Of a DNA stretch of 64,000 nucleotides, positions 8,979 to 16,633 are shown piece after piece. A program made the translations under genes and the position numbers. Source of the DNA: Roseovarius faecimaris (GTDB lineage Bacteria > Pseudomonadota > Alphaproteobacteria > Rhodobacterales > Rhodobacteraceae); NCBI RefSeq assembly GCF_009762325.1, contig NZ_CP034348.1, positions 1,556,501 through 1,620,500 on the forward strand, in the 5' to 3' direction. The notes beneath the pieces were generated by a model that saw nothing but the letters and a program-made list of their open reading frames with translations, made no database searches and was not told where the DNA came from. How positions within the stretch are numbered: the stretch's first letter is position 1; the number at the start of each line of letters is the position of its first letter.

Positions 8979-9944
8979 ATGTCACTGGAAGAGGCAAAAG
9001 AGACGGTAGATCATGCATTTATGCGGGAAAGTTTAACCGGCCCGAGCTACGAGAATGCCTTTGGCGGCGCCACCTCCTTTCTGCGGCGTCGCTATACCAA
9101 GGACCTGACCGGCGTCGATATCGCCATCACCGGCGTGCCGTTCGATCAGGCGGTAACACACCGGCCAGGAACGCGGTTTGGGCCCCGCGCGATCCGCGAG
9201 GCGAGTGCCTTGCAACCCTTTGATGCCCCTTACGGGTGGGACGGGTATGACCCGATGCAGGCGCTGAATATCGTCGATTATGGCGATCTTGCCTTTGACT
9301 ATGCCAATATCCCGGCCTTTCCCAAGGCTTTGCAGGATCATATCGCAGGTATCCTCAAGCAGGATGTGGCGACCATCACGCTGGGGGGGGATCACTATAT
9401 TTCTTTCCCGATTCTAAGAGCTTACGCCGAGAAGTTCGGGCCGTTGTCGCTGTTGCAGTTCGACGCCCATTCCGACACCTGGCCGGATGACAACATGGAC
9501 CGGGTGGATCACGGCACGATGTTCTACAAGGCCGTCAAGGAAGGGCTGATCGACGTGACACGTTCGGTGCAGGTGGGAATACGGACGACGAACGAGGATA
9601 CGCTGGGCGTGCACACCATTGACGCGCGCGAGGTGCATCTGCGCGGGCCGGTTGAAACTGCAAAGAAAATCAAAGAGATACTGGGCGACCATCAGACCTA
9701 TTTGACCTTCGATATCGATGGGCTGGACCCGGCTTTTGCCCCCGGTACGGGCACGCCGGTCTGGGGCGGGCTGACCAGCGGGCAGGCGTCGGTCATCCTG
9801 CGCGATCTGGCGGGGATCAACCTGGTGGGGGGCGATGTGGTCGAGGTTTCACCGCAATATGATACCACGGGGGCCACAGCGGTGGCAGGCGCGCATATCG
9901 CAATGGAGCTTTTGTGCCTTTGGGGCTGGACCCGTCGGGGATAG
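8979..9944 (+). CDS. speB: Ureohydrolase, agmatinase-like
   Basis: This 321-residue protein has the three manganese-binding blocks of the arginase/agmatinase fold: Gly-Gly-Asp-His-Tyr, Phe-Asp-Ala-His-Ser-Asp-Thr-Trp and Phe-Asp-Ile-Asp-Gly-Leu-Asp-Pro-Ala. The Gly-Thr-Gly-Thr-Pro-Val-Trp-Gly-Gly-Leu loop is typical of the agmatinase branch. The reaction is hydrolysis of a guanidino group to urea and an amine, in agmatinase giving putrescine. A GGGAGAGGG ribosome-binding site lies before the ATG. Related enzymes accept guanidinobutyrate or guanidinopropionate, so agmatine is the likeliest but not certain substrate. A second ureohydrolase lies at 29884-30864. Confidence 0.85.
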   Translation: MSLEEAKETVDHAFMRESLTGPSYENAFGGATSFLRRRYTKDLTGVDIAITGVPFDQAVTHRPGTRFGPRAIREASALQPFDAPYGWDGYDPMQALNIVDYGDLAFDYANIPAFPKALQDHIAGILKQDVATITLGGDHYISFPILRAYAEKFGPLSLLQFDAHSDTWPDDNMDRVDHGTMFYKAVKEGLIDVTRSVQVGIRTTNEDTLGVHTIDAREVHLRGPVETAKKIKEILGDHQTYLTFDIDGLDPAFAPGTGTPVWGGLTSGQASVILRDLAGINLVGGDVVEVSPQYDTTGATAVAGAHIAMELLCLWGWTRRG

Positions 9945-9946
9945 AA

Positions 9947-9989
9947 TTTTGTACGTTTTGTACAAAATCACCCTAGATTTTGTACAAAG
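9947..9989 (+). promoter_or_regulatory. Triple TTTTGTAC operator-like palindrome cluster
   Basis: TTTTGTAC occurs three times. The copy at 9956-9967 is the perfect 12-bp palindrome TTTTGTACAAAA, that at 9978-9989 is TTTTGTACAAAG, and 9947-9954 is a half-matching copy. Their centres are 9 and 22 bp apart, close to one and two helical turns. They start just after the agmatinase stop and end 23 bp before the DUF1499 gene, so they are well placed to control that gene. The regulator is unknown. Confidence 0.6.
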
Positions 9990-10012
9990 TTAACCATCCG
10001 TTAGGACATGCA

Positions 10013-10420
10013 ATGAAATGGCTCATCCCGATGCTTGCCGCGGCTGCCCTGCTGCTTGCTGGGCTTGCCATATGGGTGCGGATCGCGCCGACCGATCCGG
10101 CGGCCTGGCATGGGATCCCCGAGGAGGTGCCGCGGCGGCATTCGGCCAATTCCGACCTGCGCGAGATTGACGGCTCGCTTGCCGCGCTCGATGCGATCAT
10201 CCGCGCGACCCCGCGCACCGAGCGGCTGGCCGGGTCGGTCGAGGACGGCATGGTGACTTATGTCACGCGCACCGCGCTTTTCGGTTTTCCCGACTACACC
10301 ACGGTGCGCCAGGACGGCGCGCGGCTGACGATTTTCGCCCGGTCGCGTTTCGGCAAGTCGGATCTAGGAGTCAACGCTGCCCGCGTCGAGGGCTGGCTGG
10401 CTCTGCTGGGGCAGGGATGA
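10013..10420 (+). CDS. DUF1499 family protein, membrane-anchored
   Basis: The 135-residue protein begins with one hydrophobic helix (residues about 3-22), which may be an uncleaved anchor or signal peptide. The DUF1499 domain follows, with an Arg-His-Ser-Ala-Asn-Ser-Asp-Leu-Arg stretch and a C-terminal strand containing Phe-Ala-Arg-Ser-Arg-Phe-Gly-Lys-Ser-Asp-Leu-Gly-Val-Asn. That domain is of unknown function and widespread in alphaproteobacteria. The ATG at 10013 follows an AGGA site. Its last 57 bp overlap the convergent minus-strand gene. The TTTTGTACAAAA cluster just upstream suggests dedicated regulation. Confidence 0.75.
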   Translation: MKWLIPMLAAAALLLAGLAIWVRIAPTDPAAWHGIPEEVPRRHSANSDLREIDGSLAALDAIIRATPRTERLAGSVEDGMVTYVTRTALFGFPDYTTVRQDGARLTIFARSRFGKSDLGVNAARVEGWLALLGQG

Positions 10421-10654
10421 CGACAGGCAGCCATCCTGCGTCTTGCGCCACATCGGCACGTTGAGCGACATCTGACACTGCGCGGTGAACATCTGTCCGT
10501 CCACCTGCAGACAGATATATTCGCCCAGCTCCACGCGCGAGCCGGTCTTGTCGGTGCAATAGCAGTCGATCACCTTGCCGCCGGGGCCCTTCACATCCGC
10601 GAAGGCCGGGGCCGCAAGCCCTGCAAGGGCCAGACAGGTCAGAAGCTGTTTCAT
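10364..10654 (-). CDS. Small secreted Cys-rich protein of unknown function
   Basis: The 96-residue product has a clear Sec signal peptide (Lys, a Leu/Ala-rich core, Ala-Phe-Ala cleavage site near residue 19). The mature part of about 77 residues has Cys-Tyr-Cys, Tyr-Ile-Cys-Leu, Ala-Gln-Cys-Gln and Gly-Cys-Leu, five cysteines suggesting periplasmic disulfides. I do not recognise the family. The stop lies inside the 3' end of the convergent DUF1499 gene. The last 20 or so residues, in the overlap, are low-complexity Ser/Gln/Ala and may be poorly conserved. Confidence 0.7.
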   Translation of the reverse strand: MKQLLTCLALAGLAAPAFADVKGPGGKVIDCYCTDKTGSRVELGEYICLQVDGQMFTAQCQMSLNVPMWRKTQDGCLSSSLPQQSQPALDAGSVDS

Positions 10655-10717
10655 GGGGCGATCATAGCACGTTCTGACCCCTTGACCAATCCTCGACGAT
10701 GCGGGACATGAAGCCGC

Positions 10718-11767
10718 ATGATACCGCAAGACCGCCTTTATCAGATCACCCAACGCTTCGAGTATATCGAGGCGCAAATGGCCGAGGGCCAGGGCGATAT
10801 AGCCCAGCTGGGCCGCGAGTATGCCGAGCTGCGCCCGGTGGTGGAGGAAATCCGCGCCTATGAGGAGGTCAAGGACGGGATCGAGGCGGCGCGCGTCCTG
10901 CTGGACGATGCGGAAATGCGAGAGCTGGCGCAGGAGGAGCTGACCGAGCTGGAGGCGCGTCTGCCGGAGATGGAAGCCAAGCTGCAACTGGCGCTGTTGC
11001 CCAAGGACAAGGCTGATGCACGGCCTGCGATCCTTGAGATCCGGCCCGGAACCGGGGGCGAGGAGGCAGCACTGTTCGCGGGTGATCTGCTGCGCATGTA
11101 TCAGCGCTATGCCGAAGCGCATGGCTGGAGTTTCGAGATCATCGAGGAAAGCCAGACCGAGCTGGGCGGCATCAAGGAGGTGATTGCCCATGTGAAGGGG
11201 CAGAACGTCTTTGCGCGGCTCAAGTTCGAAAGCGGGGTCCATCGGGTGCAACGCGTGCCCGAGACCGAGAGCGGCGGGCGTATTCACACCTCGGCGGCGA
11301 CCGTGGCCGTTCTGCCCGAGGCGGAAGATGTGGATGTGGTCATCGACCCGAACGATATCCGGATCGACACCATGCGTGCCAGCGGTGCGGGCGGGCAGCA
11401 TGTGAACACGACCGATTCAGCGGTGCGGATCACCCATTTGCCCAGCGGGATCGTCGTCACCTCCTCGGAGAAGTCGCAGCACCGCAACCGCGAAATCGCG
11501 ATGCAGGTTCTGAAAACGCGGCTTTTTGATCTGGAGCGGCAGAAGGCGCATGACGCACGTTCGGCCGACCGCGCCGCACAGGTGGGCTCGGGCGACCGCT
11601 CCGAACGCATCCGGACCTATAATTTCCCGCAAGGGCGGATGACAGACCACCGGATCAACCTCACGCTCTACAAGCTGGATCAGGTGATGCAGGGTGATCT
11701 GGATGAGGTGATCGACGCGCTGACGGCGGATGCGCAGGCGGCGCTGCTGGCGGAGATGGACGGGTGA
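10718..11767 (+). CDS. prfA: Peptide chain release factor 1
   Basis: The 349-residue protein contains the Gly-Gly-Gln catalytic motif in Gly-Ala-Gly-Gly-Gln-His-Val-Asn and the stop-codon-reading tripeptide Pro-Glu-Thr in Arg-Val-Pro-Glu-Thr-Glu-Ser, where E. coli RF1 has Pro-Ala-Thr. The Pro-x-Thr form identifies RF1, which reads UAA and UAG, rather than RF2. It triggers release of the finished peptide in the ribosome. Its stop overlaps the GTG start of prmC, which methylates the Gln of this Gly-Gly-Gln motif, giving the common prfA-prmC pair. Confidence 0.97.
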   Translation: MIPQDRLYQITQRFEYIEAQMAEGQGDIAQLGREYAELRPVVEEIRAYEEVKDGIEAARVLLDDAEMRELAQEELTELEARLPEMEAKLQLALLPKDKADARPAILEIRPGTGGEEAALFAGDLLRMYQRYAEAHGWSFEIIEESQTELGGIKEVIAHVKGQNVFARLKFESGVHRVQRVPETESGGRIHTSAATVAVLPEAEDVDVVIDPNDIRIDTMRASGAGGQHVNTTDSAVRITHLPSGIVVTSSEKSQHRNREIAMQVLKTRLFDLERQKAHDARSADRAAQVGSGDRSERIRTYNFPQGRMTDHRINLTLYKLDQVMQGDLDEVIDALTADAQAALLAEMDG

Positions 11768-12594
11768 GAGTTCAGGAGGCGCTGGCCACCGGTACGCGAC
11801 TTCTGACAGAGGCCGGAATCGAAGGGGCGGCACGGGATGCGCGGCGCCTGATGGCCGCCTTTCTGGAGGTCGAACCGGGCCGCGTGACCCTGCATTTGCA
11901 GGACGAGTTCGACCCGCTCAGAGAAGAGAATTTCATCGCGGCGATCCTTGAACGCAAGGCGCGGCGGCCGATGTCGCATCTGCTGGGCTACCGCGATTTC
12001 TATGGGCGGCGGTTCGAGGTGAGCTCGGATGTGCTGGACCCGCGCGGTGACACCGAAACGCTGATCGAAGCGGCGCTGGCCGCACCGTTCTGCCGGGTTC
12101 TGGACCTTGGGACCGGCTCGGGCTGTATCCTGCTGACGCTGCTGGCGGAACGGGCCGGGGCCACGGGGCTGGGCACGGATATCGCGCCCGCCGCGCTGCG
12201 CGTGGCCGAGCGCAATGCCGAGGCGCTGATGCTGCGCGACCGGGCGCGGCTGATCGAGGCCAACTGGTTTGACGGGGTCACCGGGGATTTCGACCTGATC
12301 GTGTCCAACCCGCCCTATATTGCCGCCGGGGAGATGGCCGGCCTCGCACCCGAGCTGAGCTATGAGCCGCGCGGGGCGCTGACCGATGAGGGCGACGGGC
12401 TGAGCGCCTACCGGGCGATCACGGCTGAGGCCCGCGATTATCTCAGGCCGGGCGGGCGGCTGATCCTTGAGATCGGGGCCAGCCAGGGGGAGGTGGTGCG
12501 TGCGATGGTCCGCGCGGCGGGGTTCGCAGAGGTGGCGATACGGCAAGATATTGACGGCCATGACCGGGTCGTTGAAGGCCGCAACCCGGGCTGA
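11764..12594 (+). CDS. prmC: Peptide chain release factor N5-glutamine methyltransferase
   Basis: This 276-residue SAM-dependent methyltransferase has an N-terminal helical domain that binds the release factor. The Rossmann domain carries Asp-Leu-Gly-Thr-Gly-Ser-Gly for SAM binding and the catalytic Asn-Pro-Pro-Tyr motif in Val-Ser-Asn-Pro-Pro-Tyr-Ile. It methylates the Gln of the Gly-Gly-Gln motif of RF1 and RF2, raising release efficiency. The start is a GTG overlapping the prfA stop by 4 bp (GTGA), so the genes are translationally coupled. Confidence 0.95.
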   Translation: MRVQEALATGTRLLTEAGIEGAARDARRLMAAFLEVEPGRVTLHLQDEFDPLREENFIAAILERKARRPMSHLLGYRDFYGRRFEVSSDVLDPRGDTETLIEAALAAPFCRVLDLGTGSGCILLTLLAERAGATGLGTDIAPAALRVAERNAEALMLRDRARLIEANWFDGVTGDFDLIVSNPPYIAAGEMAGLAPELSYEPRGALTDEGDGLSAYRAITAEARDYLRPGGRLILEIGASQGEVVRAMVRAAGFAEVAIRQDIDGHDRVVEGRNPG

Positions 12595-12837
12595 ATGGGC
12601 AAAAAACACACTGTTTTGCGCCAAAACGCGCGGAAAAGTCGCAAAATATAAGCTTTGCCCTTGTGCCGAAGGCGACTGCGTGTTTATTGAATATCAGTCA
12701 TGTTCACGGATGCTCCGCTTCGGCGCTCCGACTTGACCTAGCCAAGACATGTCGGGATCCGAATTCACAGCGGCGCAAGGGGTGCCAATCGGATCAGCCA
12801 CACGACGCTTTGAGCATAAGGCAGTTCAGCAAAGCCC

Positions 12838-13386
12838 ATGAGATCACAGAAGTCACGTTCGCGTAACAAGAACCGGAATAACAGCCGGCCCTCCGGTAAC
12901 ATCATCAACCGGGTGTTTGACAGCTCGGGCCCCGAGGGCAAGGTGCGCGGCACGCCGAGCCAGATCATCGAGAAATACAACCAGCTGGCGCGCGATGCGC
13001 AGCTGGCGGGCGACCGGGTGGCGACGGAGAACTTCCAGCAGCATGCGGAGCATTACCTGCGCTTGCTGGGCGAGGCGCAGCGCGAACAGGAGGCCAAGCG
13101 CGAGGAGCAGGAACGCCAGAACCGCGAGCGCCAGGCCGAGCGTGACCGCGAGCGCGCGCAGCGTCAGGAACGCGAGTCGAATGGCGGGGGCGATCTGGCC
13201 GATGCGCCGCAGCCCGATGTCGTGGGCGGAGATGACGACGATAGCGGGCTGGTGGAAACCCCCGAAAGCCAGCAACCGCCCAAGCCGAAGCGCCCGCGCA
13301 AGCCGCGCAAACCCAAGGGCGAGGCTGAGGGCGAAGGCCCTGAGACCGGGGGCGACGATCAGGGACCGGCCGCCGCCGCCGAATAA
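12838..13386 (+). CDS. DUF4167 domain protein
   Basis: The predicted 182-residue protein begins with a very basic Arg/Lys/Ser/Asn stretch followed by Asn-Arg-Val-Phe-Asp-Ser-Ser-Gly-Pro-Glu-Gly-Lys-Val-Arg-Gly-Thr, the DUF4167 signature found in nearly all alphaproteobacteria. A Glu/Arg/Gln-rich coiled-coil segment covers about residues 75-115, and a disordered Pro/Lys/Glu tail follows. The basic start suggests RNA or ribosome binding, but no function is established. A 243-bp gap with a local AT-rich stretch separates it from prmC and probably contains its own promoter. Confidence 0.85.
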   Translation: MRSQKSRSRNKNRNNSRPSGNIINRVFDSSGPEGKVRGTPSQIIEKYNQLARDAQLAGDRVATENFQQHAEHYLRLLGEAQREQEAKREEQERQNRERQAERDRERAQRQERESNGGGDLADAPQPDVVGGDDDDSGLVETPESQQPPKPKRPRKPRKPKGEAEGEGPETGGDDQGPAAAAE

Positions 13387-13417
13387 CCGGGTTTTACCGT
13401 AGAAATCAAAGGCCGAA

Positions 13418-13445
13418 GCCCCGTGTCACACGCGGGGCGCGTTTG
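13418..13445 (+). terminator. Intrinsic terminator after the DUF4167 gene
   Basis: A GCCCCGTGT...ACACGCGGGGC-type stem of about nine pairs at 13418-13438 is followed by GCGTTT. The short T-run makes it a moderate terminator. It lies between the convergent DUF4167 and rsmA genes and could serve both. Confidence 0.55.
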
Positions 13446-13469
13446 ACCCCGTGGCGTCTCCTGCGCCGT

Positions 13470-14306
13470 CTAGGTCATCAGCCGCGCCAGGGCGCAGAAT
13501 TGTTCGAGCGTCACTGTTTCCGCCCGCTGGGTGGGTTTGATCCCTGCGGCGATCAGCCGGTCCTCGATATCCGGGGCCAGCCCCTTGAGGGCGGCGCGCA
13601 GCATCTTCCGACGCTGGTTGAAGGCCTTGGCCACCACCGCTTCCAGCGTCTTGGCATCGGCCTCGAACCGCGGCTGCGCCAGCGCGGTCAGATGCACCAC
13701 CGCCGATGAGACCTTGGGCGGCGGGGTGAAGGCCTCGGGCGGCAGGGACATGACGATGCGGGCCTCTGTGCGCCATTGCGCGAGAAGGGCCAGCCGGCCA
13801 TAGGCCTTGGTGCCGGGCTGAGCTACGATCCGGTCGGCCACTTCGCGCTGAAACATCAGCGTGAGACTGTCCCAGACCGGAGGCCATTGCGGCGGGGTGA
13901 GCCAGCGGATCAGCAATTCGGTGCCGACATTGTAGGGCAGGTTTGCGGCGATGCGGATCGGCGGCGTGAGATGCCGAAGCGGGTCGACGTCAAGCGCATC
14001 GGCGTTGAGGATGGTCAGGCGCCCCGGATAAGCGGCGGCAATCTCTTCAAGGGCGGGCAGGCAGCGGGTGTCTTTCTCGATGGCCAGCACATGCCGCGCC
14101 CCTTCGGCCAGAAGCCCGCGCGTCAGGCCGCCGGGGCCGGGGCCGATCTCGAGTATGTCATGCGTGTCGAGCGTACCCGCCTGTCGGGCGATCTTGGCGG
14201 TCAGGTTCAGGTCAAGAAGGAAATTCTGCCCCAGTGATTTGCGCGCGGTCAGGCCGTGATCGGCGATCACCTGGCGCAGCGGGGGAAGGGGGTCGATCTG
14301 GCTCAT
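13470..14306 (-). CDS. rsmA: 16S rRNA dimethyladenosine transferase
   Basis: The 278-residue protein has the KsgA/Dim1 signatures: Ser-Leu-Gly-Gln-Asn-Phe-Leu near the N-terminus, the SAM-binding [10 protein letters not shown], and the catalytic Asn-Leu-Pro-Tyr-Asn. It dimethylates the two adjacent adenosines near the 3' end of 16S rRNA, a late check on small-subunit assembly. I prefer the ATG at 14306 (Met-Ser-Gln-Ile-Asp) over 14324. It closes the lptD-surA-pdxA-rsmA order known from many proteobacteria. Confidence 0.95.
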   Translation of the reverse strand: MSQIDPLPPLRQVIADHGLTARKSLGQNFLLDLNLTAKIARQAGTLDTHDILEIGPGPGGLTRGLLAEGARHVLAIEKDTRCLPALEEIAAAYPGRLTILNADALDVDPLRHLTPPIRIAANLPYNVGTELLIRWLTPPQWPPVWDSLTLMFQREVADRIVAQPGTKAYGRLALLAQWRTEARIVMSLPPEAFTPPPKVSSAVVHLTALAQPRFEADAKTLEAVVAKAFNQRRKMLRAALKGLAPDIEDRLIAAGIKPTQRAETVTLEQFCALARLMT

Positions 14307-14424
14307 GCTCCGGGTTGTCGGCAAAAGCCGCCCGTTTGAAAAGGGATTTTTGCCGCCGGGGGGCGTGTTTCGGCCAAGAAGACGCAGGCGAGTGGGCGCC
14401 GACCGTGCAAGGAGCCGCGATCTC

Positions 14425-15393
14425 TCACGCGCGGGCCCGGGCCATGCGGGCGGCCAGTTTCAGCGCCTCGATCAGCGAGGACGGGTTGGCGCGCCCCTGA
14501 CCCGCGATGTCGAGCGCCGTGCCATGATCGGGCGAGGTGCGGAGGAAGGGCAGGCCGAGCGTGACATTCACGCCCCGGTCGAAATCGAGCGTCTTGATCG
14601 GGATCAGCGCCTGATCGTGATACATGGCGATGGCCACGTCATAGCGCGCACGGGCGGCAGCGTGGAACATCGTATCGGCCGAAAGCGGCCCGGCGATGGT
14701 GAAGCCTTCGGCGCGCAGCCGGTCGAGCACCGGGGCGATCAGGGTGATCTCCTCATGGCCCATCTTGCCGCCTTCGCCCGCATGGGGGTTGAGCCCGGCC
14801 ACGGCAAGGCGTGGTGCGGGCAGGTCGAAATCGCGGATCAGTGCCGCATGGGTGATACGGATCGTCTCTTCGAGCAGCTCTGGTGTGAGGGCGGCGGGCA
14901 CCTCTGCCAGGGGCAGGTGGATGGTGGTGGGAACGACGCGGAGCTGGTCGGAGGCCAGCATCATCACCACGCGGTCCACGCCTGCCAGGGCGGCAAGATA
15001 TTCGGTATGGCCGGGATAGGCGAAGCCCGCGCCGTCCTGCAGCGCCTGTTTGTGGATCGGCGCGGTGCACAGGGCAGAGGCCGCGCCCGATTGCACCAGA
15101 TCCACGCCGCGCGCGATCACGTCGATCACGCCTTGCGCATGGGCCGGGTTAGGCTGGCCCGGGATGCGCGGGCCGGGAAAATCATGGCGCAGAACGGGCA
15201 GGGCGGAGGCGCTCACCGTTATGGCCTCGGCGGGGGTCGCGATTTCGGCGATGGGGGTCACCTGCGGCAAGTGCGCCGGGTCCCCGATATAGAAAAACGG
15301 CAGATCGGCGCGCAGGGCGTCCCAGGCGGCGGCGGCAATGTCAGGGCCGATGCCGGCAGGCTCGCCGCAGCTGAGCGCGATGGGAAGGGTCAT
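14425..15393 (-). CDS. pdxA: 4-hydroxythreonine-4-phosphate dehydrogenase
   Basis: This 322-residue enzyme starts [11 protein letters not shown], typical of PdxA. It has the conserved metal-binding His residues in Thr-Ala-Pro-Ile-His-Lys, Pro-His-Ala-Gly-Glu and Met-Tyr-His-Asp-Gln. It oxidises 4-phosphohydroxy-threonine with NAD(P) in pyridoxal phosphate synthesis. Its ATG overlaps the surA stop by 4 bp. A gap of about 120 bp separates it from rsmA. Confidence 0.95.
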   Translation of the reverse strand: MTLPIALSCGEPAGIGPDIAAAAWDALRADLPFFYIGDPAHLPQVTPIAEIATPAEAITVSASALPVLRHDFPGPRIPGQPNPAHAQGVIDVIARGVDLVQSGAASALCTAPIHKQALQDGAGFAYPGHTEYLAALAGVDRVVMMLASDQLRVVPTTIHLPLAEVPAALTPELLEETIRITHAALIRDFDLPAPRLAVAGLNPHAGEGGKMGHEEITLIAPVLDRLRAEGFTIAGPLSADTMFHAAARARYDVAIAMYHDQALIPIKTLDFDRGVNVTLGLPFLRTSPDHGTALDIAGQGRANPSSLIEALKLAARMARARA

Positions 15394-16628
15394 TCGAGGA
15401 TGACGATCCGGGCCTCGGCCTTGAGCTCTTCGAGATAGCCGTTGGCGAAGCTGTCGAGACGGCGGTTGGTGATGAAGAGCGTCAGATCCTGATCGGTGGG
15501 GCCTTCGCCTTCGAGCAGGGGCGAGCGGCCGCAGAGCATGAGCAGCATCAGGGTCTGGCCGTTATTTCGGGTGAGCGTGGCCGACACTTCGCCCGGATCG
15601 AGCTTGGCCAGCTCGATGGCGATATCCTGCGGGATCTCGGCGGGGGCGAGGCTGGTGCGTTCCAGCACCTCTTCGGGCTGTCCGAGGGCGGTGCCGTAGA
15701 GGTCATCGCAGGTGTCGGTGTTGTCTTCGATCTGGCGGGCGGTGGCGAGTGCGGCGTCCGAACGGCCGCCGGGGATGTAATAGGCGGCGTATTCGATGGC
15801 GGCATATTCGGGCTCGGGCGCGTCCACCTCTTCGATGTCGCGCAGCTGGAACAGGGCGACGGCCCCTTCAAGCGGCAGCGGGTCGGTCACTTCGCCCGGG
15901 GCCAGGCCAAGGATGATGGGCCGCAGGGCGGGGGGCAGCTGAGTAAGCGGCACCCAGTCCATCCGGCCGCCACGGGCGCGGGTGCGCGAGGCCGAGTAGC
16001 GCCGCGCCTGGGCGGAAAACTCTGCTTCGGTCGTGACCTGAGAGATGCGCGAGGCGCGTTCCTGCACCGCCATGGCCTGGCTGGGCGGGGCGGGCATGAT
16101 GATCTCGCTCAGGAGCACACGCACGCTGGAGCTGCTCCCGGAAATGGCTGCTTTGGCGCGATCAAGGTCATCCTCGGTGACCGACACGCGGGAGGAAAAG
16201 CGGGCGCGGTTGAGTTCGCGCCAGGTGATGCCCACACGCACGAAATCACGCAGGGTGCTGGCCCCGACACCGGCGCCTTCGAGCGCGCGGATCAGCTGTT
16301 CGCCGGTCATGTTGGCGCGTCCGGCAAATTCCTCGACCCCGGCCTCGACGTCTTCCTCGGAGAGCACGACACCGCTGGCGCGGGCGGCGCTGAGCTTGAG
16401 CCGGTCCTCGATCAGTTGTTCGCGGGCGAGTTCAGGCAGGTTGCCGGGGGAGCGGAAGAGCTGCAGCATGCGGGCGCGTTGCTCGATCTCGTAGCGGGTG
16501 ATCGCCTGATCGTTGACCTTGATCACCGCCTCGAACGCGTTTTGAGCGGAGAGGGGCAGGGGCGCGAGGGCCGCCAGCATCAGAGCCGCCAGAAGGGCCA
16601 TCAGGGATTTGCAAGGGCGCATGGTCAT
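15390..16628 (-). CDS. surA: Periplasmic chaperone/peptidyl-prolyl isomerase SurA
   Basis: The 412-residue product has an N-terminal signal peptide with an Ala-Gln cleavage region, then a SurA N-domain beginning Phe-Glu-Ala-Val-Ile-Lys-Val-Asn-Asp-Gln-Ala-Ile-Thr, and a parvulin-like PPIase region. SurA escorts outer-membrane proteins, including LptD, across the periplasm. Its position just after lptD is the usual one. I chose the ATG at 16628 because AGGA precedes it within the lptD stop region; a start at 16646 would lengthen the signal peptide. The PPIase domain looks degenerate, as in many alphaproteobacterial homologues, so chaperoning may be its main job. Confidence 0.88.
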   Translation of the reverse strand: MTMRPCKSLMALLAALMLAALAPLPLSAQNAFEAVIKVNDQAITRYEIEQRARMLQLFRSPGNLPELAREQLIEDRLKLSAARASGVVLSEEDVEAGVEEFAGRANMTGEQLIRALEGAGVGASTLRDFVRVGITWRELNRARFSSRVSVTEDDLDRAKAAISGSSSSVRVLLSEIIMPAPPSQAMAVQERASRISQVTTEAEFSAQARRYSASRTRARGGRMDWVPLTQLPPALRPIILGLAPGEVTDPLPLEGAVALFQLRDIEEVDAPEPEYAAIEYAAYYIPGGRSDAALATARQIEDNTDTCDDLYGTALGQPEEVLERTSLAPAEIPQDIAIELAKLDPGEVSATLTRNNGQTLMLLMLCGRSPLLEGEGPTDQDLTLFITNRRLDSFANGYLEELKAEARIVILE

Positions 16629-16633
16629 TCGTC

